Shown piece by piece: positions 23,031-34,979 of a stretch of 64,000 bases of DNA (position 1 is its first letter; each line of letters opens with the position of its first letter). Location of the stretch: NCBI GenBank assembly GCA_028023455.1, contig JAQFVV010012423.1, positions 6,802,269-6,866,268 of the forward strand, written 5' to 3'. A program made the position numbers and the translations under genes. The stretch is from Epiperipatus broadwayi. Lineage: Eukaryota; Onychophora; Udeonychophora; Euonychophora; Peripatidae. The notes below the pieces were generated by a model that made no database searches, was not told the DNA's origin, and saw nothing but the letters and a program-made list of their open reading frames with translations.

Positions 23031-24450
23031 ATTTTTGTTTGATATTTTGCAGCACTATCTTTTAATTTCTTTTGCTGAAAACTTTTCATTCTGAAATATT
23101 TCAACATCATTTCTAATTGTACTCCCCAATGTATTCTATTCTGTCATATCTTCCCAACAAAAACAATCAATACAATTCTTTAAATTGACTTTAATTTATA
23201 ATTGTCATAACAAACAATTTATTTTTCCCATGAAAACCATGTTTACATTCACCATAAAACATCTTTTGCCTTGTATTATTCATTCATTTTATATGTGCAA
23301 TCCAATGAAGATGTAATTTTACAATAATGGATTACATAGAATCACATTTGCAAGTTGAAAAAATATTGACTGGTTATATATTCTTTGCTATTGTATTTTT
23401 AAAATTAGAAGTATCTTAAGATGAAAATTTTCTAATGTTTTTATGATGTATAGTATTCAAGTCTCATTTCCATACAATAAATTAAGTAAAATAATAGTTC
23501 TCTATACAGCTAATTTAATTCCAGTAGTTATTTCCTTGTGATGTAATACCCTACTTTTTAATTTTTTAAAAGCAGCACATGGAAATCTATATTGCATCTC
23601 AACATTTATAAAACAACTAAATTCTCAAATTGGTAATTATTCAAGCGAAAAATTGCTGAGAATGTTTTTCCCATACTAGCTAATAAAGAACTTGAGTTTT
23701 TGAACATTAATTATTAAACCAAAATGATTATATATTGAAAGTAGCAAAAATAGGGTAATCATCAGCATATTCTAAATCCAGAACTCAAGAAGATGAAGTT
23801 GTTTTTGCTTTTAAAGTGATTCAAATTAAAACTTTCACCACAAAACTTGTATCACATCTTGATCCTTGTTTCATAGATAATTATAAATAGCTCCAAATAT
23901 TGATATAAATCTAAAACAATATTGGAGTAAATACACATTCTTATTTAGCACCAACTTTCACTATGTGGTTACTTTATAAATATATAAGTTGATCCATATT
24001 TTATATTCAAGTAACTTTTATGTGGATTGAATCTACATGTATTAAACAATGTAAAACTAGGAACATGGTTTGTTTATTTAGGAGATGCCTAGGTAAATCA
24101 ATGCTAACATCATTGCATTATAAATTTTCTTTGTCTTAAACAGTCTATTTGAAGTATAGTTTTGCTTCTATTACTAAGCTGACAAGTTTTTAAAATACAT
24201 TTCTATTTTAGTTTATCATTTAGTACCTCTTATTAAGTACTGTGCAAATCATAAAATGTTCAATTTCTTTGCATTTTATAAAAAATCACATTACATAATA
24301 CCATTATAAAAATGATTATAAATTATATTTTAAATATACAGCTTTACTGTCATCTTAGTAAATACAAGAGATGATTTAACCATACCAGTTTTATTGTGCT
24401 TATTCCTGTTTTCTTGCCAGTATAGTTCATATATCTATTCAACTACACTT
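23030..24450 (-). mobile_element. Degraded RTE-like LINE fragment (minus)
   Basis: The minus strand here parallels the better copy at 36.47-39.55 kb. Shared landmarks are CCAATGTATTCTATTCT near 23127, CCATACAATAAATTAAG near 23471, and a segment near 24090-24140 whose minus-strand translation resembles the reverse transcriptase motif A region (NLYNAMMLAL). The end near 23290-23330 gives a HLHWIAHIKRMNE-like peptide, typical of the C-terminal region of RTE polyproteins. Stops and shifts are frequent, and no element end or duplication could be placed. An old 5'-truncated copy is likely. Confidence 0.6.
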
Positions 24451-26229
24451 CATATTGTTAGTTTATCCTTTGAGAATGAATTTGACAAAAGTTGCAGATA
24501 TTATTGTACAATTATTACTAAATACTGTTTTCTAATTTTTAAAATTTTGTAGCTGTCTATCATAAGAAAATTTTTTGACAATATCTGGATGAAAAATTAA
24601 AATTACCACAGAACTATTTTAAGCTTACCATTGATAGCAAGTGAAGTAGTCTAGAATCTGCATTTAATAAATTTCTAAATATTGTACCTGTTATTATTAT
24701 TTTTCAACAAATGAAAAAATAAGCCTTCCCTACAAAAATTATAAAAATGAAAATATAATTATCATAGAAAAAAAGTTTTCTAATTTTTCTAAAAAAAAAA
24801 AAAAATTTGATTCACATATTCTTTCCCTTTGAATCCATTATACATCATAATACTCATCCATTTTTTAATCATTACTGAATCATTCTTCCAGTCTTAATTA
24901 TTTTATGTTCTTCCTATCCCATAAAAATCAAAGCTCTTTTATTAATTCTATCATCTTTTCCTCTCATTCCCATTTTTGTAAATATATATATTTTAATCTC
25001 TTCTATTCACTTTTAAGTTTTTTCCACTTTCTATACAATTTATTTTGTCCATTTTTCAACATTCTACATAAAATAAATGTTCAATACTCTTCCTATCATT
25101 TCTACATAAACCACATCAATAATTCAAATCTTTATTCCAGTTTTGCTTTTATTTCTGATATCTAAAGCTCCTTGCACTAATTAATAAACTCTATAATAAT
25201 ATACATTTTTTTTCATTAATTTTTTATTTTCATATAACATTAAATGCTTTTTATCCATATTTACCTTTCAATTTTTTTTTCTCTGACCAACTTATCTAAT
25301 ATCTTCTCCCAGTTCTCATAAATTACATACCTGTAATACATTCTCTATGCATTTATACTATTTATTTAAATACATAGAACTAAATTATCTAATAATTTGG
25401 CATATTATCAAATCTTTACTGTTCTGTAAGTTTACTGAATGCTCCACATTAATCTTAACAAATAATATTTTTAGGATATATTTTCATTTATATACTATAA
25501 TCTCCCATTTTTAATATATTTGTAATGTCCTACTTAAGAAGAAATGCCACTCCGTTTTCCATTGAATAGTCATTTGTTATCCACAATTCACCATACAATG
25601 TGTATCTATCTATTATTTTTCTAATACTATCTAAAAATCCACTGGCCAATATAAAGTATCTCATTTCTATATGTCATAAGGACTACTATCATTCCTTTTA
25701 AAATTACTCTATATACCTCATATTTATTATATAAACAACACGGCAAATTTTTATTAATCCCATTCTATTTTTGCTTTTCATTTCAGTTCTTATTTTTAAA
25801 TTATCTATACAAGTCTTTTTCCTGTTTAACAAGATAGCCAAATATATGTATTCCTTCATTTCATCAAATCTGTTATCTTCTATTTTCATTTGTTGTTGCA
25901 CTCTTCCCAATAAATATTAATATCAGAATTTTTCTCACTGAATTTAATTTTCATACTTTTACTTCACATTTCTCTAAAAACACCTATATATTGCATTATT
26001 TATAAAAACAAAAAAAAAGGCATATATGAAAAACAACTGCCATCTTATGAATTTTACCAGTTTCCAATATGGGAATGCCTACTTTCACCATCAATCTTTC
26101 TATCTCAATTCCCAATTCTCTTAAAAATAAAATAACTAATAAAAGTGATAATGGATATCCCTCCTTCAAAATTTGCTTTCACAATTCACACTTAAAAAAT
26201 TATCCTTATAAAGATAATTTCTTAACAAC

Positions 26230-26237
26230 CCCTAGAC
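26230..26237. repeat. Target-site duplication, left (CCCTAGAC)
   Basis: Exact 8-base match to 26701-26708, as made by hAT transposases. Confidence 0.9.
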
Positions 26238-26700
26238 CAGTGGTCTTCAACCTTTTCACACCTGCGGACCAGTAAAAATAAGGATAAAGTTTCGCGGACC
26301 GGCAAAAGTCTATAGATAAATTTTCTTAAAGATGTAAACAGCTTAGCCTTAGATGATATATATATGGAGTTTGTATAATAAAAAACTTTTTTTTTTTACT
26401 TTTGATTTTTTTTAGAAAAGTAATAAAAAATTTAATTCCCCCCCCCCCCATAAACAACTGTGATAACTAGAAAAACAAATTAATTTATGTATGATTGATT
26501 AGATTTTGTTTTTGTTTTGTTTCTTTTTTTTTTATCAGGTAAAAGTGCGATGAAAAAATAAATAAAAATTGTTTATATTAATTAAAAGTTTAAAAACTTA
26601 TTATTTTGTTATTACAAACTTTTTTTCCAGTCTAGCATGGACCAGCCAAAAACTTCTGTGGCCCGGTACCGGTCCTCGGCCCGGTGGTTGAAGACCACTG
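26238..26700. mobile_element. hAT-type MITE, 463 bases
   Basis: The terminal inverted repeat is CAGTGGTCTTCAACC at the left and its exact reverse complement at the right. It is bounded by perfect 8-base duplications, CCCTAGAC. Subterminal GC-rich words (GCGGACCGGC near 26294, CCCGGTACCGGTCCTC near 26662) contrast with an AT-rich core. These are the marks of hAT (Charlie-like) non-autonomous elements. It has no transposase and sits inside the older LINE-B copy, so it inserted later. Confidence 0.93.
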
Positions 26701-26708
26701 CCCTAGAC
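26701..26708. repeat. Target-site duplication, right (CCCTAGAC)
   Basis: Exact partner of 26230-26237. Confidence 0.9.
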
Positions 26709-28050
26709 TATTCTCACATTTTCAAGATCTCTCTATTTATTTCCATTCCCCTTACCATAAATACAATAAAAAAAAATTATATCCTATTTCCCTGAAGCAA
26801 ATTCCATTATGAATCTCTTCAGACTTCCATTCAAATCCTAATTTTATCCATTAATATATAGTTACTAGTCTATAAGTAATTAACAAACTAAAATCTCTTC
26901 CCTTTTCTTCATATCTGATTATCATACTCTTACATTTTTTTCAGTCTTATTAGTATATAATATTAATAAAATTTTATTTTAAACAAACCATTACACATTG
27001 CACCGTATCAATAACATTTCAGCTGCCATAGCATCTAATTATCTTGTTTTTCTTTTTGTTTAAAGCTATTGTTCTATCATTTACAATATCCATTTTCTCA
27101 TGAATTAAGCTTACTATTGAATCATATTCTCTTACAAATTTCCCTATCATTCATAAATTGTATTACTAGTTCAATGAATTCTTTTTCAAATTCATTCTCA
27201 TATTCTCTTCTATATTTTTTTCTGCATTGTCAATTTCTTCTACTTTTTTATTTTCATCCCATTTTCATTTTAATTCCTTTTTTTTTTTTTTTTTTTTTGA
27301 AGTATCTATCCCATCTAATCATTGCTTTCTTTTCATACCTTAATGGTTTCCTTGTATTTCTTTCCTTCTTTGATATTTTATAGAGTACCCCTCCCCCAGT
27401 TTTTTCTTGTTAAGAACTACTAGCTCTAAAAAAATATTAGAAGACTTCTTCAATATATCAGTCCACTCTTCATAAATTTTAGATTCATTACTATTCATTG
27501 TTTAATACCAAGACATCATTAAAGCTATTCAATTTCAATGTTTATTTCCCATCCATCTCTATCAACTTTTCCATATATTTCTGTACATAACATACCAAAT
27601 TCTATCAACATAAAATTATAAAAATTACTACAGCATTTTTCCTTAGCTAATATATTCATTCCATTCTTTCATATCTTCCTTATTTTTAATAGCAAAACAT
27701 ACTATAGCTCATATCTATTTAGTTTCACCCAATTTCAATCTAATACAGATAGTCCTTTTAATTTATTTTTAAAATATCCCCCTTAATAATCTCTCCTCTT
27801 TTATCCTTATTATATCTATTTAGTCTCTTCCTTTCCTATTTCTGAAGATGCTCCAATTCATAAATGTGTCTCTACTATTGTTAACAAATCTAATTTTTCT
27901 TCTATAAAAATTTCCAAGTGTCTCCACTTAATCACAACTCTATCCCATTGCTTATTATTAAAACTTTAGACCCTTTTTTTAAATATTCTTTTCTTATATT
28001 CTCATCTTTATATCATTCATTACACTAAATATAAACATATCCTTCCTTTT

Positions 28051-30660
28051 TATTTTTATCTACAACTTTGTGGCTTAAAAGAATTTAAGAAAATCATATC
28101 TTATGCTAAAAGATACATGAAAAAATAGTTTTTAATCAGTCGCTCTAATTCTAATATAGAAAATGTAAGTTTCTTCAATTAATGTGGGAATAAAATTTAC
28201 TTCTAATCTAAAGTTCAACCTGCAAGGAAATATGGCAAAAATATATAAATATTTTTCTAAAATGAAATATAATTTGAAGAAAGTATTGAATTGCAATGAA
28301 CATTATATAACAACAAGAACACTTGAAAAAATTATAGTGAAGCCAAATTAAAAATTGTTTAAAAATAAAATACTTTAAGAACATATAAATTGTGATTACT
28401 ACCAATGATATAGGAAAGTTCTGACAAGACCTGATGTAATCAGAGATTACAATAATTAAATATCTAAAATACAGGTGCCCCAAAGGTTGCCATATATGAA
28501 GCTAACTGTACCTTTATTTACAAAAAATTCATTACAAAATATTCTGTGTTGATCACTTCCTTTCTATACAATATCTTCTCTTCCATTCATGGCAAAGATG
28601 CTCCAAAATATCTGGTTAAGCAAGTAATTGCATTTCAAACACGTAAATGATCCATGTTTCTAATCTTTTCCTTGTATATCATGTTTTTTAACTGGTTTCA
28701 CAAGTAAAAGTCAAATGGAAAAAAAAATCAGGGATATCTCAGGTTATTTCATAGGATTGTAGTGACCAATCCATGGATGTGCAAAGTGTAGATTCAATGT
28801 ATCATGATTTTTGGGATACACTATAGATTGAATAAAATGCTTTCTTATTACCAAATATTTAAAAAATATATCAATTCAGCAATAGGGAGAGGGGGGTTGC
28901 AATACATATTTTAGAAATTTCACATTTTAAATATATATATGTGCATCAGGCAAACATTATTTTCTGTCAAATAACAAAATTCATTATGAAAAGTTGGAAA
29001 TAAGTTGCAATGAGTGTTTAAATAGGCATGCTAAAAACAAATCTACATTTTAAAAAAAATTATAGTAAGCATTTCCAAGGCAAAAATAAACTTCTTTAAT
29101 ATAAGAATTTTTTATTATTATAATAAAATTTGAAAAGAGAATTGCATCTTTTTATTTAAAAAAAATTGCATATGTTGCAATTTCTTTTCCCCCCTCATTC
29201 AAAACATACAACTTTAGTACAAAGTAGTTAGTTCATTTTAATCTTAATTTTTTTGTAAATATACTAAAGTTCCATTTCAAATGGAATTCAACTGCTTTTA
29301 TGATTGTTGTCAGACCTGATATAAGACTATTTTTCTTAATACATTCAATTCTCTATAAAATATTCAATTTCAGCATGTTGATATCTCTCTTTTTCTTTGT
29401 TATATTATAAGCAAAATGTTGAGAAATTAAGACTTTAAAAAAAATTAATAAAACCAAAAAAAACTGTGCTATCAGGCTATTGTCTATAATATAATATCTT
29501 ATATTCCATACATTATAGTTTTAATTTTTTATACTTGGTTATTGCTCTATTATAAAACATGAGCAAAAACTTTGTTTTCAGATTACTCTTTTATGGTAGT
29601 ACATAAGTTTTATACACTACCACAATCCATCTCTCCTATCATAGCAATTCAAAAAATAAAAAAGTTTCTCTACTAATATTATTTTTTACCTCAAAAAGAT
29701 ACAATATTGATTGTTTTTATTGGGAATGTAAAGTTGAGAATAGAATTCAATGGAAACCATGAATTTAAAATGCTGAAATCTTTCAAAAAGAAGTTTGACA
29801 GAAAACAATGAAAGACTGGAATTATAATACCTTTGATTATGATTATTGGCATAACAAATGTGGACTTTGTCAATCTCAAATTCAATTTCAGTTTATTTGC
29901 TTTTTTTATTATTGTCCTTAACAAGTAAATGATTTTTAAAAAAAGTTAAAATATATTTATATATAAAACAATAAAAACCAATAAAGGTTGTACTAGAAAA
30001 CTAAATTCAATAAATAATAAAAGAATAAAAACAATTTCAATGAAAATAAATTACTCATTACATAAATCAGGTAAAAGTAAACAAAATAACTAATTCTACA
30101 TTACACACATTTATAAGATCTCTAAATATTCAAAATATAAAAAGATGAAAGGTAGTGAACTGATTTGGAATCTAATTTAACTTTTCTTTATTTGACTAAT
30201 ACATTATGATACTGTTCTAAATAGATATAAAATTGATAATATCCTAAATTGATGTATTTTGCATTAATTAATTGATATAAAAAAAACTAAATATTACCGA
30301 GAATATATTCAAGAAAAATACACAATTACATTTGCTAATACTAGTAACCTCATAGAATTATTTATAAATATTACTATAGTGTAATGTTTATAAAATAAAA
30401 TATATGCATGACAGCAGATTGCATTTACTGTACACATGTAAATAAATACATGATATTATTGGAATTACTTTTCTATTTCTTGCTATATCTAGTATCTAAC
30501 TGCATTAGCTCAAAATATTAAGACCATTTATGATAGGCAATATGTTCATAAATATAATAACATCCAATTCATCATTAAATTTTTGCACGTTATTTTTTAA
30601 GTCATCCATGTCAGGAATCTTCCTCAATCACACTGAACAGCAAGTAATACCTAATACTTA
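28051..30660. other. AT-rich stretch without recognised genes
   Basis: Almost no CpG. A minus-strand ORF at 29691-29924 contains KKANKLKLNLRLTKS, faintly like the region after the reverse transcriptase catalytic motif in RTE-type proteins, but too weak to call. The minus ORF at 28208-28483 is hydrophobic and AT-driven. Confidence 0.45.
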
Positions 30661-30668
30661 GGCAATAG

Positions 30669-31551
30669 CCCCAAAAAACAATATACACAAGATATGTGGA
30701 TGATTTATTTATAGCAGCACTTGAAAATATAACTGAAAGCATCCAAAATGACCTTCAAGAACTCACAAAACTGGCACTAAATACCACATGGAAAAGTGGG
30801 GCAAAGGAAGTGATACAAAGAGGAGAAAGACTCAATTACAGGATGATCATTAAGCCATTGGAAACCAGAGGCTACCCACATCTGAACTCAAATGCACCTA
30901 AGGCACATAAATTGATAGGACTGTCAGCATTCTTATTTAGAAATCACCACTTGTGTAAGTTTGAAGCAGATAGGAGAACTAACATCACATGCTATATCAA
31001 AGTCTTGCTAAGCGTGGAACTCAAATACAAAACAATAGCAGAGAAAATCAAGCAGTTTCATAGAAAATTAACAAATAACCAGCATGAAGAGGATAAGCCA
31101 TGTATAGTATTACCATACACCCCCAAAGTGGCCAAAGACCTAGTTAGAAACCTATCCACACAATTTAAAGGTTTTCAAATCCCCCTAGCTACTAACAGAC
31201 TCATTAACAATTCCAAAAATAAAATAAATACAGACCAAAACATGCCCACAAGCTGGCTGAGGGGGAACATATTGTGGGGAGACTCGGGCTACTGTCACTA
31301 CCAGAATATCTCAACACCTGTATGTATGTAACAAATCGTGCACTAAAAATGAAGGCAGTTCGATATTGCTAGAACACCAAAAATCATCTAATCACAATTT
31401 TGAACCCACCAATGCTGAAATCATGTGATTGGAAAAAAATAATGCCAAACGCAAAATAAGAGGCATATTTCATTGTGAACAACCCGAAGGCCATCAATCA
31501 ACAGACAAGATTCCTGCTTCTCAATTTTTAAGAAATGGATTGGTTGAATAA
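30669..31551 (+). mobile_element. Penelope-like element 3' fragment (RT end plus GIY-YIG)
   Basis: The frame opens at the catalytic motif RYVDDLF (YVDD at 30693-30704) and continues to 31331. It shows the Penelope-type order after motif C: LNSNAPKAHK, then KPCIVLPYTPKVAKDLVRNL. After the stop, another frame continues the GIY-YIG endonuclease region (TNRALKMKA near 31325-31360). A third frame to the stop at 31549-31551 gives SSNHNFEPTNAEI and KRKIRGIF, matching the end of that domain. The core YIG of the nuclease is deleted or changed. The copy lacks everything 5' of motif C, so it is truncated and dead. The minus ORF at 31421-31798 is a shadow. Confidence 0.75.
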
Positions 31552-32239
31552 TTTGCATATATTTGCATACACTTATAATAACACAAAATTGAGAATGACA
31601 CAGGCTATAAATATGAAAGCAAATATGCCCCAAAAGCGCTATGCCAGAAAAAAATATAATTAAAATAATAACTTCACTGGTGTGTGTTTGAAGTGCAGTA
31701 TAATAATCACTGTTAGAATAAAAGTGGATCTTGTAAATTCTGGTTATACAAAATTTTATGTGATTGGTTAATAAACATTCAATGAATTTTTCATACACAC
31801 TTATAAAAAAAATTCATCATTAGAATTACTCGTAAAAAGTATGCTATTCTAATTTTATGAAAAAAAAAAGGCAAAGTCAAAGAGCAAAAAAAGATGGCAA
31901 ATTTTGCAATAATGATACAAATCAATTCATGAAACATAAAGACATCTACATTTTTCACATATTTATCCTTTAATCTATTTATTTGATATCTTTAAGCTAA
32001 GTCTTTTCAATTTTTTTTTTTATTCATTTTTTTCTTAAAAATTTATTCTGCTGATTGAAATTTTCTATTATAAATTATTCTCAGCAATATTATCCCAATA
32101 AATCCTGCAACCCTCTCTTGCACAAGAACCATGCTCAAATTCATAAGTTAGTATTTTTTTTTAGGAAGAATATCCCAATCTAGTGAGATTGCGCCTTTAC
32201 AACAAGTTCAATATCATCTCACCCAGAAACTAAAAAATC
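31552..32239. other. No recognised feature
   Basis: AT-rich sequence that may include the Penelope-like 3' leader. No coding frame recognised. Confidence 0.4.
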
Positions 32240-32600
32240 TACCAATTAGTATTCTGCCAGCATATTTTCAGAATATTACAAAACTTTCTTAAATAAAATT
32301 TTCCTATACTTTTATATTGTATCCATAATAAGTCTATTTCTCTTCCATACAATAAATTTAGCAGAATAATAATTTACTTTTAATTAACTAAATTCAGGTT
32401 CATCTTTGTAACAAAAAAGTTACAAAATTATTTTAACTAAATTTCAAATTCAAACTGATAATAATCCAAGCAAAAAATTGCAGATTGTACTTCTATGGCC
32501 GGTTAAAAAAAGTTTGAAAATTTAAATATGAAGAAAATACTACACATTCCTAAAATGAATGTTACAAGATAAACAAAATGGGATTTTAGAAACAATCACA
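32240..32600 (-). mobile_element. Short RTE-like LINE fragment (minus)
   Basis: TTCCATACAATAAATTTAG near 32344 and AATCCAAGCAAAAAATTGC near 32464 match the same places in the copies at 23.4-23.7 kb and 36.8-37.1 kb, in the same orientation. It carries only part of the C-terminal coding region and is too decayed for a readable frame. Confidence 0.55.
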
Positions 32601-34064
32601 TGATATACAGTTTAACACTGATAATAATTGCCATATTCCTGATAAAATATATTTTCAATTCTAGAGCTACATCATAAACTTCAATGAGTTCAAAAATGCA
32701 GTATAAAATTTTGTATGTCTATTATTCAGACTATAAATTTATTTATTTTTAAAAAAATTAAGCAATTTGAAAAAAATAAAATAAAAACTGTATGAGAAAA
32801 ATAAAGATTTATTTAAAAGATGGAGCAGTTCAAGGTAGAAATAAAAAATTTCCACAATGGTATGTGTATATATAAAACAATAAAACTTAACAGCACTGAT
32901 AAATATTTAGAATAAATCTTTGTTTTGGCCAATTAATACAATGTTCCTAGTATCAAAATCATTCACATTATAAATAAATTAATCCACTTTTATCTGCTAT
33001 CCAAGATCTTATATAAATAGTAATTATTCTAAACAATAAGTGAATATCAAATCAGCAAAGATATTCTTGCATTTTCGTGTGAATTTGCTTATATTAAAAA
33101 TTCACATAGCAGATACTTTCTATTTATTTTAATATTTTGTAAATAAATCAACTAAATATCAAATAAGTAATGACATAATTTTCTAGTTCTAATTATTTAA
33201 CTCAGAGCAATAAACCACCAAGCTCTGGCTATAATTAATGTATATTATGAGCAAAAAATGAATTCGCTTTTATATGTTCAAAAATTTATATAGCTAGCTG
33301 ATCAAAACAATAACTATAAAAATGAATATTAAATTAGACCAGATGTTCTTGCAGCTTCATTTGAATCAGTCTATATTTAAAATTCAATGAGCTAATTTCA
33401 ACTTATTTTAATATCATGCAAATAAACTACCAAATATCAATTCTGTAATGATAAAATTTTAAAGCTGATAAATATATGTAACTTTTTGAGCAAAAAAAAA
33501 CCACAGAACATTGCATTAACACAATCATTGCTTTGATGGCTTATTGTTCTATGTATTATATATTTATTACTTTTGTAAAATTCTATCATAATATATAGAT
33601 ATATACTTAGTAGTTCATTTCCAAAATTTAATTAAATGCTTAGTGAATTTAATTATAACTCATTTCATATGGAAATGCTGAAACACTTTTGCTGGTATAA
33701 TATTTATCCCTATGGCTATCACTATTCTAATAAAATATTCATTTAAGATCTTGGACAATAGACAAAAATAGATTTATTGCTTTTTAATAATATGGAGACT
33801 TTGATATTAAGAGATGTTAGCTGGAACTTGGTTTATTACTGTAAGATAGAGATAGCCAACCTATAGTGCATAAAATGTGCAGGAATGTGTGCCTTATGAA
33901 TTTGGCATATTAGATTCCTAATTATAAATATAAAAATTCAGCACAGATGTAAATTAATACTGTATTTTATACAAAAATTGAATAGTAGATCAAAAGTTGC
34001 ATGATGCCTGTCATCTTGTGTGAAAAAATTGTGCATAAACTGTAAAATAATGGTCATTCTGCTT
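32601..34064. other. AT-rich stretch; possible hAT terminus near 33848
   Basis: No gene. Near 33848 the word GAGATAGCCAACCTATAGTGC resembles a hAT 5' end (compare 44265), but no partner end or duplication is visible, so it is not listed separately. Confidence 0.4.
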
Positions 34065-34074
34065 TAAAGATTTC
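34065..34074. repeat. SINE target-site duplication (TAAAGATTTC)
   Basis: Ten bases repeated exactly at 34196-34205, on either side of the SINE. Confidence 0.85.
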
Positions 34075-34195
34075 TTTTTTTTTTTTTTTACCATATGTCA
34101 TAGCATCAGCCAGGAGACGAACCCGCAACAACCGTCTGCAACCAACTGCTTGCTTGCAAGGCAGCTGCGCTGACCTCTCGGCTGACAACGCTTGA
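34075..34195 (-). mobile_element. tRNA-derived SINE or tRNA retropseudogene with poly(A) tail
   Basis: On the minus strand a tRNA-like stretch at 34186-34105 starts GTCAGCC and ends GGCTGAT, which pair as a seven-base acceptor stem with one G-T pair. It has an A-box-like GCCGAGAGGTCAGCGC, an anticodon-arm-like CTGCCTTGCAAGCAG, and the B box GGGTTCGTCTCC (34113-34124). Its 82-nucleotide length and extra bases before the T arm resemble tRNAs with a long variable arm (Leu or Ser type). A run of about 14 A follows on the minus strand (34075-34089). A perfect 10-base duplication flanks the unit, showing LINE-mediated insertion. A functional tRNA is unlikely because of poor T-stem pairing and the poly(A) tail. 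Confidence 0.85.
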
Positions 34196-34205
34196 TAAAG
34201 ATTTC
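34196..34205. repeat. SINE target-site duplication (TAAAGATTTC)
   Basis: Exact partner of 34065-34074. Confidence 0.85.
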
Positions 34206-34382
34206 ATATTTATCAGCATTATAAAATTCTACTAGTTACATATTTAATAATTGATTAATTTGTAAAATATTAAAAAAGTAAAACCAATTCTATCTTGTGA
34301 ATTTAATTATAGTTCAAATGAAGCTGCAAAAATACCTAGGCTTTGATATTTGCCATTGTAATTATTATTGTTCTAATTCAAT

Positions 34383-34535
34383 AGGGGGATTGCATTAGTG
34401 GTTGAGATTCCTGCTCCAGAAAAGAAGACACACTGCATGGTATCACATCATTAACAGTTTGTCTGAGCATAGTGGCTGAAAGAGATACCTGACTTCAATA
34501 AAAAAAAAATAGCCATATCATAACACATCACACAG
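34383..34535 (+). mobile_element. SINE-like unit with a LINE-B tail
   Basis: The first part (GGGGATTGCATTAGTGGTTG near 34385) looks like a degraded tRNA-type A-box region. From about 34459 the sequence TTTGTCTGAGCATAGTGGCTG, then ACCTGACTTC and a CACATCACAC-type end, closely follows the 3' end of LINE-B at 50133-50206. The upstream half does not match that LINE. This joins a possible pol III head to a LINE-B tail, the layout of SINEs moved by a partner LINE. A heavily 5'-truncated LINE copy beside unrelated sequence is the alternative. Confidence 0.5.
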
Positions 34536-34979
34536 AGATTTATCACTGGATAAAGATCTGTAGATGATAAAAGTTAACCAAAAAAAAAAAAACTGCTAAA
34601 TGCAAAAAAAATATCAGAAAAACAGAAATTCAAATAAAAAAATAAACTATTTCCAGGTTTTTATTATTCTAAATTAAAAAAGAATTAAGAGAATAAGGAT
34701 TGTAGTAATTATTGAGGAATGATATATACTACTGCAAAGAATATAGTTTCCTATCATATACAAATGATAAGCAATAGAAATATAATTGTTTTTACATATT
34801 GCATCTATGGATTTTTTTACAGCATTTCATAATCAATTGTCTGATAAAATTTTGAAATCAGTTGTTTGTTCACTGAAGTTTATTCATATTATATAGCTTC
34901 TACATTATGGAATGAAGAAAATTTTATTTATAACTGCAGGTGGAAATACGAAGGCACTTGAAATAATAATAAAAAATTG

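Larger units (their letters stand above)
24800..28050 (-). mobile_element. Degraded LINE-B copy (minus), split by a hAT MITE
   Basis: The plus strand is pyrimidine-rich because coding sense is minus. Reading from 28 kb downward, an endonuclease start appears at about 27860-27890 (LDLLTIVETHL), then reverse transcriptase motif B at about 26100-26170 (GYPLSLLL), then a post-RT region at 25704-25910. The last resembles the LINE-B 3' copy at 49.0-49.3 kb (compare YLGIIL with YLAILL, and KGLIKK with MGLIKI). The body is thus roughly 2.8 kb once the 463-base insertion at 26238-26700 is removed. The plus ORFs at 24905-25165 and 27069-27383 are antisense shadows. It is heavily decayed. Confidence 0.65.

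Noticed and set aside
24905-25165. Plus-strand ORF rich in F, S, L and Y
   Set aside because: Antisense shadow of the purine-rich coding strand of the LINE-B copy; the same holds for 27069-27383 and 35744-35959.
29691-29924. Minus ORF with KKANKLKLNLRLTKS, faintly RTE-like
   Set aside because: Similarity limited to a short basic stretch; no other RT motif nearby in order.
33848-33890. hAT-like left end (GATAGCCAACCTATAGTGC)
   Set aside because: No partner terminus, no duplication and several mismatches to typical ends.
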